From Mycobacterium haemophilum DSM 44634 (GTDB lineage: Bacteria > Actinomycetota > Actinomycetes > Mycobacteriales > Mycobacteriaceae), in the NCBI RefSeq assembly GCF_000340435.2, contig NZ_CP011883.2, positions 2,898,687-2,962,686 of the forward strand: DNA of 64,000 nt, read 5' to 3'. This document shows positions 44,601 to 53,448 of this stretch, piece by piece; the first letter of the stretch is position 1; every line of letters starts with the position of its first letter. The notes under the pieces are model-generated. The model was not told the DNA's origin. It saw nothing but the letters and a program-made list of their open reading frames with translations, and did no database searches. Position numbers and translations under genes: made by a program.

Positions 44601-47600
44601 AGACCCTCCACCACCAGGACACCGGTGTCGGTTACCGCCGAACCGATGGCCGCGAAAACCGCGGGCCAGCACGCACCGACTAATGCGTCGGGCACCGTGG
44701 TGAGACTCGGCGCCAGCGGCTCGCCGAAGGTGGCAGTGACTCCGGTGTGATCAGCAACCCGCTCGGGATCCCAGTCGACCGTGACGATGGCGGTTCCGTC
44801 TTTCACCGGGGGCAGCAACTCCGGCCCGTCCACCCCAGCGGCAATTGCCAGCACTGCGCGCATAGCACTGGTGGCATCCTCGGTGGAGATCACCGGGGTA
44901 CCGCCGTCAACGGTGTTGGCAGGCAGCGTGAACGGGATGTCGACCCAACCGTCCGACACCGGGACGCTGAGAACGACCTGTTGGTCTTCGGCTTTTACCT
45001 GCAACCGGGCACCGGTGGATGAGTGTGTCGCACTGAGGTTTCCATTAACCTGCCACTCATTCGGGTCGGCGATCCGATGAACCGGGTTGGTCGCGGTACG
45101 CCCGGCCCACAGCACATCGGGTGCGTCAAGCACCACGGCCAGCGGTCCGGCCACATCGGCGCGGCCCAGCCGGCGCGACGTGACCGCCACCGGCTGCGCT
45201 CCCGATGATGCGAGCACCTCGAGCGCTTCATCTATGGCGGCCTGCTCGAAGCGGTCCAGCAACTCACCGACGGGTTCGTCCATCCGGGTAATGCCGGCCA
45301 CCGCCGCAATGCCGGGGATGATGCACACCTGGTCGGCGTCATAGCGGGCGTCGTGCGCCTGCCACAGCGAGTCGCTGCGCCACCAACGCCGCACATCCTT
45401 GTCGATGACCGGCACGAAGTTGACCGGCTTGCCTAGTGTCTTGCACAGCGTGACGAAGAACGGCACATCCGCCGGATGCAGCTGGACGGTTTCAGCGTCT
45501 GGGTAGCGCGCCAGCAGGGCGGCGATGGCCTGGTCGGGCTTCTCCAGCAGCGCCGGATCGGCAAAGAGGGTCTCAATCAGACCGAAATCCTTTGGATGTA
45601 AACGTGATTCAGCACGTTGCAACATCCGCTGGAACCGGTCACGCCAGGTATCGGCCAGCCACGGGCTGCCCGGTGACGCGGTGTCGGCGGTCGAGTTGCC
45701 GTCACCGATCGTCAGCTCGACGTAGCGCCGCAGCCACTGCAGGTAGGTCATCTCTGAAACGTCGCCAAAGTAGGGCTTAGCGGTGTTGGCCATCGCCGCG
45801 ATGATCTCGTCGCGCCGCTCTGCGACAGCCTCAGCGTCGCCAGCGACCTCGTCGAGTAGCCGGCCACAACGTGAGGCAGTGTTGTCGATCTCGTGGATGT
45901 CGGCACCGAGCTGGCTACGGCTAGAAGCCATGCCGCCCTGGGCTTTTCCGGCGCTGATCCACTGGTCGGTGCCTTGCGTTTCGACCAGCATCCGTTTAAC
46001 CGACGGCGAGGTAGTGGCCTCTTTGGTCGCCATCGCCGCGGTGCCGACCAGGATGCCGTCGATCGGCATCAACGGGAAGCCGTACACCTGCGCCCAACGT
46101 CCGGACAAGTACTCCGCCGCCCTTTCGGGGGTGCCGATGCCGCCGCCGACGCACACGGTGATGTTGGCACGCGAGCGCAGCTCCGAGTAGGTGGCTAGCA
46201 GCAGGTCGTCGAGGTCTTCCCAGGAATGGTGGCCGCCCGCCCGCCCGCCTCGACATGCACGATCACTGGTTTGGTGGACACCTCGGTCGCGATGCGAATC
46301 ACCGAACGGATCTGCTCAATGGTGCCGGGTTTGAACACGACATGGCTGATGCCGACGCCGCCCAACTCCTCGATCAGCTCGACGGCATCTTCGAGATCCG
46401 GGATACCGGCGCTGATCACCACACCGTCGATCGCCGCGCCGGACTGCCGGGCCTTCTGCACCAGCCGCTTACCACCGACTTGCAGCTTCCACAGGTACGG
46501 GTCAAGGAACAACGCGTTGAACTGATAGGTGCGTCCCGGCTCGAGCAGTCCGGACAGTTGCTCGACACGGTCGGCGAAAATTTCTTCCGTGACCTGCCCG
46601 CCGCCGGCCAGTTCGGCCCAGTGCCCGGCGTTGGCCGCAGCGGCGACGATGGTGGCGTCGACGGTGGTCGGGGTCATGCCCGCGAGCAGAATCGGCGAGC
46701 GCCCAGTCAGCCGGGTGAACTTCGTCGAGAGCTTGATCCTGCCGTCGGGAAGTCGGACCACGGTCGGGGCATAGCTCGACCAAGCGCGAGCCACCTCGGG
46801 CACGGCCCCGACGGTGAAGAGGTTGCGCTGACCACCGCGGGTTGCAGCGGGCACGATGCCCACACCGAGGCCGCGGATCACCGGCGCGGTCAACCGGGTC
46901 AGGATGTCACCAGGCCCCAAGTCGAGAATCCACCGAGCTCCAGCACCGTGTACCCGGGTGATCTCGTCCACCCAGTCGACTCCGCGCACCAGGATGGCCT
47001 CGGTCAGTTCCCGGGCCAACGTGACATCGAGGCCCACCTTCTCGGCCCAGCTTCCGACGATGTCAATACCGTCGGCCAGGCGCGGCGTGTGGAAGCCCAC
47101 CTCTACCTGCACCGGATCGAAGACCGGCGCGAAGATATCGCCGCCGCGGACCTTGTTCTTGCGGTCGGCTTCTTCCTTCTCGGAGATTTGCCGGCAATAC
47201 AGCTCGAATCGCGACAACTGTTCGGGGGTGCCGGTGATGACAACCGAACGCCGCCCGTTGCGGATGGACAACACCGGGGGCAGCACGGTGCGAACATCCT
47301 GTGCGAACTCATCGAGCAGCCGGCGAATCCGCTCGGGGTCGGCGTTGGTGACCGACACCATCGGCGGACGGTCGCCGAGGACGGAGATGCCGCGGCGGCG
47401 GGCCACCAACGTTCCGGCGGCACCAATCAACTGGGCCATTGCCAATAGCTCAGCGTCGCGCGCCCCCCCGGCCTTCAACGCCTCGACAGCGAGCACACCC
47501 TGGGAGTGCCCCACGACCGCCACTGGGGGTGTCGCGATAAGGTCCATGCCCTGTCGGGCCAGGGCGCGCCAGGCCGCGATCTGGGTGAGCAGCACGCCGG

Positions 47601-47949
47601 GCACCGACACCGCCGCCGACGTCAGGTGCTTGTCGGAGGGGACCGGGTCCTCGGCCGCCAGCGCACGTACCCACTGCAGTGGCTCGAAGCCGATCGGACG
47701 CACCACGACCAGCTCTTTGGCGACTGGTTCGAGGAGCAACTCGACCTCACCGACCAACGTTGCCAAGTCGGATTCGACCCCGGCAGAGGACACGAGTTCT
47801 TCCAGGGTCTCGAGCCAGGCGCTGCCTTGGCCGCCGAACGCGACGGCGTACGGCTCGCCAGCCGTTAGCCGATCCACCAGAGCATGGGTGCTATGCAGGC
47901 TATTTCCGTTGCGATCAGCGGATACTTGGTCGTGCTCGTGGATCGTCAC
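38669..47949 (-). CDS. fas: type I fatty acid synthase FAS-I, carrying a one-base frameshift
   Basis: The gene should encode about 3093 residues, near the M. tuberculosis size. Domains in order are acetyltransferase (GHSQG, about 150), enoyl reductase, MaoC-like dehydratase (VSGDHNPIHTD), malonyl/palmitoyl transferase (GHSVGEY), ACP (ELDSIESI, Ser attachment), ketoreductase (VTGASKGSIAASVA) and ketosynthase (active Cys in AACATAAVS). It makes C16-C26 acyl-CoA for membrane lipids and mycolates. The start is GTG 47949. At about 46232-46249 a GGGC-rich run lacks one base: frame 1 ends EAGGRAATIPGKTS at 46195, while the expected GRAGGHHSWEDLDD lies in the frame that continues to 38669. FAS-I is essential, so error is likely. 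Confidence 0.93.
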
Positions 47950-48450
47950 GTTCTGTATCTCCCTGTGTGCGTCTTTGAGGTATCTGTTCGCCAGGCCGCC
48001 TGGACTGCCGTGCGAGGCCCGTCGGTTCCGGTCGATTCCGCGTTGAACCGCAGACCGAAAGTCAGCTGACCGGTGCGTTGGCGCGCCGGCCGTGGGTCGA
48101 GCCGCGCGGCAGACTGCATCGGCTGCCAATAAGGGTGTCATAAGAGAACGTGCCCTTCGTGCACGCCGATTGGTTACTGGCGAGTTCTACGCACGGGTAA
48201 CCACGTTGTGAGTAACGCCCGGTTAAATCGCGAGCGGGGGCGCCGCGGACAAACGTCCTGCGTGCAGGTGGTTACGGTCGAGTAGCTATAACTGCGCTGA
48301 TCAAGGCAGTATTGTTATGGAATCGTTATGTAAAAAATGTGAGCTGTGGCGGCCGCTCGGTGCGCGCCACCGCGCGCCATCACGGGTCTGCGACCACGGG
48401 CAATGAGCGAACAAATGTTTACTGGAAGCCGGCCAGCAGGCCCCAGCGGG
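47950..48450. promoter_or_regulatory. fas upstream region with inverted repeats
   Basis: About 480 bp separate fas from the Rv2525c-type gene, and no gene is seen. The inverted pair TGGTTAC (48171-48177) and GTAACCA (48197-48203) is a candidate site for a fas regulator such as FasR. This is placement plus symmetry only. AT-rich DNA at 48300-48345 may hold further signals. Confidence 0.4.
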
Positions 48451-49161
48451 TTAGGCCCACTGCCCGAATTGGGGCTTGAGGATTGAGTTGATGTCCACCC
48501 CGACCCCGCCAACGGTGTTTTTGTCCACCCTGACCTGGTGCAGGTGCGCGACCGAATGGGCACGTCCCCTGGGCGTGTGCTGCCAGAAGTAGGTGCCCAG
48601 GCCATCGTGCACCGCCCAATCAATGGTCTGCAAATTGGCGTACACCCCGGTCCGCTCGTGCCCGATCACCGACTCCCAGGCCCGCAGATACGGAACGATC
48701 TGGTTCTTGTACTGCTCATACGACGGTTCGTCGTCGATCGAGGCGTAAATGGGGGCACTGGCCGGGCCGCCCGCGGCGGCGTGCAGCTGGACGGCGCGTT
48801 TGGCGTGTTGCAGGCCGGCGGCGGCCCCACCCAGCCAGTCAGCGGTGCTCCCCTTGCCGTATTGATAGCAAGAAACAATCTTGAGGCCACCACTACTCAG
48901 GTCACGAGCCTCGCCGAGTTGGATCGGCTTGCCGAGCATCCAGGCGCCCCGGGGATCGGACACGTATCGGATTGCCCCCACCGCGCCGGCGGCCCTGATC
49001 TGGCTGGCGGGGATGACTCCGGCCGCGTAGTCCAACAAGGTGCCAAGTGAACCTGCCGCTGATGCCGGTGCGGCGCGCAACGCCGCGGCGGCGACGCCTA
49101 GACCTAACAGGCCCGGGGTCGCGGCAGCGAATTTGAGGACGTCACGCCGAGAAACCACCAC
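48451..49161 (-). CDS. Tat-secreted glycoside-hydrolase-like protein (Rv2525c type, DUF1906)
   Basis: The 236-residue precursor has a twin-arginine signal (SRRDVLKFAA, residues 4-13) and hydrophobic core to about 35. The mature part has a TIM-barrel glycoside-hydrolase-like fold signature: GAIRYVSDPRG, IVSCYQYG, APIYASIDDEPS (acidic pair) and YFWQHTPRG. Rv2525c is a known Tat substrate associated with the cell wall. Enzyme activity is unproven. It marks the end of synteny with the fas region; a different island follows. Confidence 0.9.
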   Translation of the reverse strand: MVVSRRDVLKFAAATPGLLGLGVAAAALRAAPASAAGSLGTLLDYAAGVIPASQIRAAGAVGAIRYVSDPRGAWMLGKPIQLGEARDLSSGGLKIVSCYQYGKGSTADWLGGAAAGLQHAKRAVQLHAAAGGPASAPIYASIDDEPSYEQYKNQIVPYLRAWESVIGHERTGVYANLQTIDWAVHDGLGTYFWQHTPRGRAHSVAHLHQVRVDKNTVGGVGVDINSILKPQFGQWA

Positions 49162-49455
49162 ACGCCACAGAATACTTCAGAAACACCATAAGTCACATCA
49201 GCCCCACCAGTCACAGATGGACGTATCGCGCCCGAACGTCACTATGCCGCCGGTATCTAGGCCGGACAACCAGCTAGCCAGATGGTCCTACCGGTGGCAA
49301 GCGGGTGGTCCTGGCCCAGAGCCAAACCGGTCCTACCTGCCGGGACACGACAGCGTGCACCCCCGACGACACGGCCGTTAACCTTCCTGTAAGGTATCCG
49401 AAACGTGATTGCATGATGACGTTCACTAACTAACCGGCCGAGAGGGAGTGCTTAA
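49162..49455. other. promoter-containing gap, no gene seen
   Basis: About 290 bp between the divergent Rv2525c-type gene and the PE-like gene. GC falls towards the right. A GAGAGGGAG ribosome site for the PE-like gene ends at about 49449. No clear operator was seen. Confidence 0.45.
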
Positions 49456-49965
49456 GTGGCGTTTAATCCAGAAACAGACGAAATAGTACCAGAGGGAAGC
49501 TTGCTGCAGTCGTCCCAGTTGGGTACGTCCCAGTTGGGTACGTCCCAGTTCGATACGTCCTCCCCATTGATTACGTCCTCCCCATTGGCTACGTCCCACG
49601 TCGGTCGGTCAGTACAAGACTTGAGTCAGTCTTTCATGCACGACAGGGAGATGATACGGGTAAAGCCAAATAGCATGACTGAGGTGAGCACCAAGATGGT
49701 GGAGATAGCTCACCAAATTTCGATAGCAAATGCCCAGAAGGCCCCGGCGATGACCAAGATTCCCGCGCCGGGGAAGGATAGCGTGTCAGCTCTGTTAGCG
49801 AGATTTTTTAATGCTCGCGGGGTGTCGTACCAAGTGCATACCGATCGCGGCGCGGACATCGGCAAGCAGTTCTCCTGGAGCCTAAAGGATGCCGCATCTG
49901 AATATGAAAAGGCTGAGGAGCGCACCAAAAAAGAGCTGCTGGTTGATGAGGGGACTGAGTACTGA
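49456..49965 (+). CDS. divergent PE-like protein with repetitive N-terminal extension
   Basis: Residues about 70-160 of 169 align by eye with a PE domain: two helices around a turn (KMVEIAHQISIANAQKAPAM, SVSALLARFFNARGVSYQVH) and a YxxxE export motif (EYEKAEE). The usual PE residues are poorly kept, so this is not an ordinary family member. Unlike PE proteins, it has a 65-residue N-terminal extension with Ser/Thr repeats (SSQLGTSQLGTSQFDTSSP). The C-terminus is VDEGTEY, matching its neighbour. Codons are less GC-rich than around it. GTG 49456 has a good ribosome site. Inferred role: a type VII secretion substrate partnered with the PPE-like protein. Confidence 0.6.
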   Translation: MAFNPETDEIVPEGSLLQSSQLGTSQLGTSQFDTSSPLITSSPLATSHVGRSVQDLSQSFMHDREMIRVKPNSMTEVSTKMVEIAHQISIANAQKAPAMTKIPAPGKDSVSALLARFFNARGVSYQVHTDRGADIGKQFSWSLKDAASEYEKAEERTKKELLVDEGTEY

Positions 49966-49988
49966 GTCTTCTCGAAGATGATTAATGT

Positions 49989-50071
49989 TCATTTAATGCT
50001 CGCGGGCTGCTGTACCAGGTGCATACCGGTCGAGGCGTGGACATCGGCAAGTAGTTGTCCCGGAGCCTGAA
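49989..50071 (+). repeat. decayed partial copy of the PE-like gene's middle
   Basis: TTAATGCTCGCGGGCTGC onwards repeats, with scattered changes, 49808-49887 of the PE-like gene (GTACCA.GTGCATACCG and GACATCGGCAAG stretches match). The copy contains a TAG stop and no start, so it is a remnant of a local tandem duplication lying between the PE-like and PPE-like genes. Confidence 0.78.
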
Positions 50072-50149
50072 GCCTGCTCACGGTTTGTTACCAGCGAATA
50101 GATCTGTCAGCAATATGTTAATTGTAGAGTTGAGGAGAAAGTAACCGAG

Positions 50150-50782
50150 GTGCCAAATTTCAACTTATTATCACCCGAGGTCAACGTTAGCAATATTAAA
50201 GGTCCGGGTTCTAAGCCGATAGTAATCGCTCAAACAGCATGGCGACAGCTGGCGCAAGATTTGACTCTCATGACGGAGCAGTGGGTAGCTCAAATTAGCG
50301 CAACGGAAGAATTGTTTAAAGGTAAGGCAGCGCGCCAATTTATAGACGCGGCAGGTCGGTACGGTGACTGGCTGACTAGACACGCCCGCACGGCCGGTGC
50401 GACCGCCGAGTCCCTCGGTCAAGCGGCGGAGGCCTACGACACGGCGGTCCGCTCGATGGTGCCGACATCTACGATAGTGGCGAACCGCGCGGCCGCCTTA
50501 ACCATGAAATCAACTAACCTTTTAGGGCAATTCACCGCCAAAATCTTGGAGCTTGATCGGACGTACCAAGAGATGTGGGCCCAGAATGCGGACGCGATGA
50601 ATACATATCAGTTTGCTGCCTTCGAGCTTATGAGGCAGGTTGAAGAAGAAGTAGGAATTACACCGGCGCCGCAGGTGGTCCAAGGCAGCACTTCCAGGTC
50701 GTTCGGCGGCCATCATCGCAGCAGCGGCTATCATACCATCAGCAGCACCACCCTCGTCGAAGATGAAGGTACATACTACTGA
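50150..50782 (+). CDS. divergent PPE-like protein, short form
   Basis: The 210-residue protein follows the PPE-domain plan: LLSPEVN in place of the PPEIN motif, a W-containing first helix pair, AAEAYDTAVRSMVPTSTIVANRA (family AYEAAxxxxVPPxxVxANR) and TNLLGQFTAKI...YQEMWAQNADAM. It lacks a long variable C-terminus; it ends with a His/Ser segment and VEDEGTYY. The codon bias is lower in GC than neighbours. GTG 50150 follows a GAGGAGA. It probably pairs with the PE-like protein as a heterodimer; that is inference from PE-PPE biology. Confidence 0.68.
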   Translation: MPNFNLLSPEVNVSNIKGPGSKPIVIAQTAWRQLAQDLTLMTEQWVAQISATEELFKGKAARQFIDAAGRYGDWLTRHARTAGATAESLGQAAEAYDTAVRSMVPTSTIVANRAAALTMKSTNLLGQFTAKILELDRTYQEMWAQNADAMNTYQFAAFELMRQVEEEVGITPAPQVVQGSTSRSFGGHHRSSGYHTISSTTLVEDEGTYY

Positions 50783-50939
50783 GTTCTGACCGCTGGCGGC
50801 ATTTGGAAATTGGTGTCGTAGATGGATGGGCGGTCGGTGGTGGGATCACCCTGCCCGCCATCTGGCCGGCGGATAACCACTGTAACTCGGACTATTTCAC
50901 CCACAATGTAACGAAATTAACTGTAAGGAGACAAAGAGT

Positions 50940-51239
50940 ATGACCGCACGTTTTATGACCGATCCGCACGCGATGCGGGATATGGCGCGCCGTTTTGAGG
51001 TGCACGGCCAGACGGTGGAGGACGAGTCGCACAAGATGTGGGCCTCGACGCTGAACATCGCGGGTGCGGGCTGGAGCGGGACCGCGCAGGCGACCTCGTT
51101 TGACACCATGGGGCAGATGAATCAGGCGTTTCGCAACATCGTGAACATGCTGCACGAGGTGCGTGACCAGCTAGGTGCCGCCGCCACCCGCTACGAGCAG
51201 CAAGAGCAGGCCTCCCAGCAGATCCTGCAGGGTAGCTAA
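50940..51239 (+). CDS. EsxK-like WXG100 protein, copy 1
   Basis: The 99-residue protein has the WXG motif (GAGWSGTAQA, about 42-51) between two helices, and resembles the EsxK/QILSS subfamily linked with ESX-5 (QQEQASQQILQGS C-terminus). It should form a heterodimer with the downstream EsxL-like protein and be exported. It differs from copy 2 at 59538 at only two residues. An AAGGAGA ribosome site precedes ATG 50940. Confidence 0.92.
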   Translation: MTARFMTDPHAMRDMARRFEVHGQTVEDESHKMWASTLNIAGAGWSGTAQATSFDTMGQMNQAFRNIVNMLHEVRDQLGAAATRYEQQEQASQQILQGS

Positions 51240-51255
51240 CGGCGGAAAACCGCCG
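51240..51255 (+). other. short hairpin between esxK-like and esxL-like genes
   Basis: CGGCGGAAAACCGCCG forms a 6-bp stem with an AAAA loop just after the esxK-like stop. It could tune mRNA stability or stoichiometry. The second cassette has an imperfect version at about 59839. Confidence 0.5.
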
Positions 51256-51307
51256 CTGTCCACGACCTTTTCTCATTCACTTTCTCAATTGAGGAGCACA
51301 AAAACTC

Positions 51308-51595
51308 ATGTCCAGCATTAACTACCAGTTCGGGGATATTGACGCCCACGGCGCCACCATCCGCGCGCAAGCCGCGTCGTTGGAAGCCACCCATCAGGCC
51401 ATCCTGGCCAGTGTGCGCGACGCCGCTGACTTTTGGGGCGGCCAGGGCTCGGCGGCATGCGAGCAGTTCATCAGTGATCTGGGCCGCAACTTCCAGATGA
51501 TCTATGAGCAGGCCAACGCCCACGGCCAAAAGGTGCAAGCCGCCGGTAACAACATGGCCGACACCGACCGCTCGGTCGGTTCCGCATGGGCCTAA
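51308..51595 (+). CDS. EsxL-like WXG100 protein, copy 1
   Basis: The 95-residue protein has FWGGQGSAACEQF (WxG, about 42-54) and the YxxxE-like C-terminal region, matching EsxL/Mtb9.9-type proteins (NYQFGDIDAHGATIRAQA). It partners the EsxK-like protein 68 bp upstream. It differs from copy 2 (59907) at about six residues. ATG 51308 has a GAGGAGC-type site. Confidence 0.93.
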   Translation: MSSINYQFGDIDAHGATIRAQAASLEATHQAILASVRDAADFWGGQGSAACEQFISDLGRNFQMIYEQANAHGQKVQAAGNNMADTDRSVGSAWA

Positions 51596-51624
51596 CCCCT
51601 ACACCGGCCAGTTAGGTGAAGTGA

Positions 51625-51725
51625 CAATCCCCGGGAATCACCAAGACGTTGGTTGTCGGGGATTGATCCTAAGATGAGCCGAGCACCGCGTAGCGGCACA
51701 GGCAGGGCCGTGCCGCTACGCGGTG
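51625..51725. terminator. two inverted repeats downstream of the first Esx pair
   Basis: CAATCCCCG (51625-51633) pairs with CGGGGATTG (51657-51665). A stronger 16-bp perfect stem, CACCGCGTAGCGGCAC (51684-51699) and its complement (51710-51725), has a 10-nt loop. There is no U-tract, but mycobacterial terminators often lack one. The second stem could also be a small repeat element. Confidence 0.55.
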
Positions 51726-52362
51726 AGGGACAACCAAAGGCTCCGGGATCCAGAGGCGGCCCCGCAGCCGGCATGGCACTCGGCTCAGGGGACAGCCGCG
51801 GCGTAGCCGCCTGCATTTGGGTTCCTGCTACTTGATGGGTGCGACCGGGGGCACCAGCTCGGGGTCGCCTCAGTTACCGTATCAGTGCACACCGGGTGCG
51901 CACGAATTTCCAGCCTCGGCTCAAGGCGTGCGCTCCCATCATCGCGACAATGCTGTGTATCAACAGATTTCATTGGTCTAGCCGTCCCGCGACCGACCAA
52001 ACCAACCAATAGGGTTGAGTTCTTTGTGCGAGACCACCGGCGATATCACACATGGAACTCACCTGATGACCGGCTCACGGTACTCCCGCGGCCGATGTTG
52101 ATTGCGTGGATCGCCACGTGGGGTGATCGCGGTCGATGGCTTTGGCACCGAGCACATCACCGCAACCCACGGCCCACGGCCCGAATCTAGTACACAAATC
52201 CACACCAGCCACTACGCGACTTCACCGGCCACAGACCCCGCGGAGTCGCCGAACCCACCGCAGTAATAAAAGTCATCAGGTAGCACCAGCAGCACCGAAG
52301 GTGAACCTGCTCGGCAATGATCGCAGCCGAGGGACTGATCGTCGCGCCGCAGGCCGCAGTGC
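51726..52362. other. gap of about 640 bp without a recognisable gene
   Basis: Frames here are short and not protein-like. The sequence may hold decayed genes, but none could be matched. It follows the inverted repeats and precedes the convergent end of the DivIVA-like gene. Confidence 0.45.
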
Positions 52363-53142
52363 TTAGTGCCGGTCCAGCTCGGCCGCTAGCAGAGCCGCCG
52401 CAGCTTTGAGAATGCCATTGGAGCGGGTGAGTTCGGCATTCTCGCGCATGAGTTCCTGCAGTGGAGGGACCGCCTCACTAGGCAATTCCGAACTGGTGTG
52501 GTTGACGGTGCTGGTGCGCATCCACTCGCAGACCGTCTCAGTCATCCTGTTACCGAGTATGTCGGTCACCGCTCGAATCGCTGTCCGCTCCATGTGGTGC
52601 CGACCGTGCACCGCGCTGACCGTCCGCCCAGTCTCGGAGTGCAGCGGCCCATGGGCAACGGCGTGCTGCAGATGTGGCGCGGTGCTTTGCGGCGCAGGCT
52701 GGTGGGACTGCGGCAGGTGGTACATAGCCGCGTCACCGTTGACGCAAAAGGGGCGGACCGGCTCTGGCCGGTCCTGCCGCTCGCGAATCTCGGTTTCTTG
52801 CTCACGCAGCCGAGCCTCCCGCCGGGCGATCGCTGCTTCCTGCTGGCACAGCCGGGCCTCTTGTTCGCCGACTTGCCGTTCACGCTGATTGACAGCGGCG
52901 TATCGCTGCGCAAGCTCAGCTTGCCTGTCGGCGAGCTCGGCTTCCCGCTTGTCTAGCCCCGCAACACGATTACGGAGCTCGGCATTGAGGCTACAAAGCT
53001 CCGCGTTCCTCTCGATGTGGCCGACTAGCTCTTCCTCAACGAGGTCCAGGAAGAGGTCGACCTCTTCTTCGCAGTAACCACGCTTGCCGATACGTGGCTT
53101 AGAGAACGCAACATTGTGAACATCAGCAGGAGTCAGCGCCAT
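52363..53142 (-). CDS. DivIVA/Wag31-like protein with IS3-OrfA-like C-terminus
   Basis: The 259-residue protein starts with a DivIVA domain nearly like Wag31 (LTPADVHNVAFSKPRIGKRG, residues 3-22, then EEEVDLFLDLVEEEL). A long coiled coil follows (about 40-125; repeated REAEL/RQAEL heptads), then a His/Gln/Pro linker. The last about 76 residues resemble the HTH and leucine zipper of IS3-family OrfA: AIRAVTDILGNRMTETVCEW and RENAELTRSNGILKAAAALL. Wag31 organises polar growth; this paralogue could bind Wag31, or may be a chimera with a new role. ATG 53142 (MALTPADV) was chosen by homology. Confidence 0.78.
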   Translation of the reverse strand: MALTPADVHNVAFSKPRIGKRGYCEEEVDLFLDLVEEELVGHIERNAELCSLNAELRNRVAGLDKREAELADRQAELAQRYAAVNQRERQVGEQEARLCQQEAAIARREARLREQETEIRERQDRPEPVRPFCVNGDAAMYHLPQSHQPAPQSTAPHLQHAVAHGPLHSETGRTVSAVHGRHHMERTAIRAVTDILGNRMTETVCEWMRTSTVNHTSSELPSEAVPPLQELMRENAELTRSNGILKAAAALLAAELDRH

Positions 53143-53372
53143 CGGCCGTCTCCGCTCGCCGGGCAAAAACGAACCTCAATCTCAGCATCAACCGCCACCC
53201 GCCCCGCGGCTGTAATGGCCTGCGCCGCAACAGCATACGCAGCAGCCAGCGCTGGCACCGGCGAACTGGCCAGCGCCAAACCTTCGGGAACCCCTCGCAC
53301 CGTCACCATCGATACCTCTTGCGTATCATCTCCATCTCGGCTACCGCCCACGGCCAAGCTGTCGTCATTCAA
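53133..53372 (-). CDS. small hypothetical protein upstream of the DivIVA-like gene
   Basis: The 79-residue frame overlaps the DivIVA-like start by 10 nt and so may be translationally coupled to it. It is Ala/Val-rich (PVPALAAAYAVAAQAITAAG) and ends with Arg/Trp. I recognise no family. An internal ATG (residue 22) is an alternative start. Confidence 0.5.
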   Translation of the reverse strand: MNDDSLAVGGSRDGDDTQEVSMVTVRGVPEGLALASSPVPALAAAYAVAAQAITAAGRVAVDAEIEVRFCPASGDGRWR

Positions 53373-53448
53373 ACCTACTTGACAAAATGCATACGTGACC
53401 GACTATGAATCTCACGGAATATGACTGTTGTCAACTGATGCCCGCAAA

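Noticed and set aside
46255..48046. Plus-strand frames antisense to the FAS N-terminus
   Set aside because: They cover conserved acetyltransferase and enoyl-reductase coding on the minus strand.
51885..52190. Plus-strand frame of 101 codons in the gap after the Esx pair
   Set aside because: It has no family resemblance, no ribosome site and irregular codon use.
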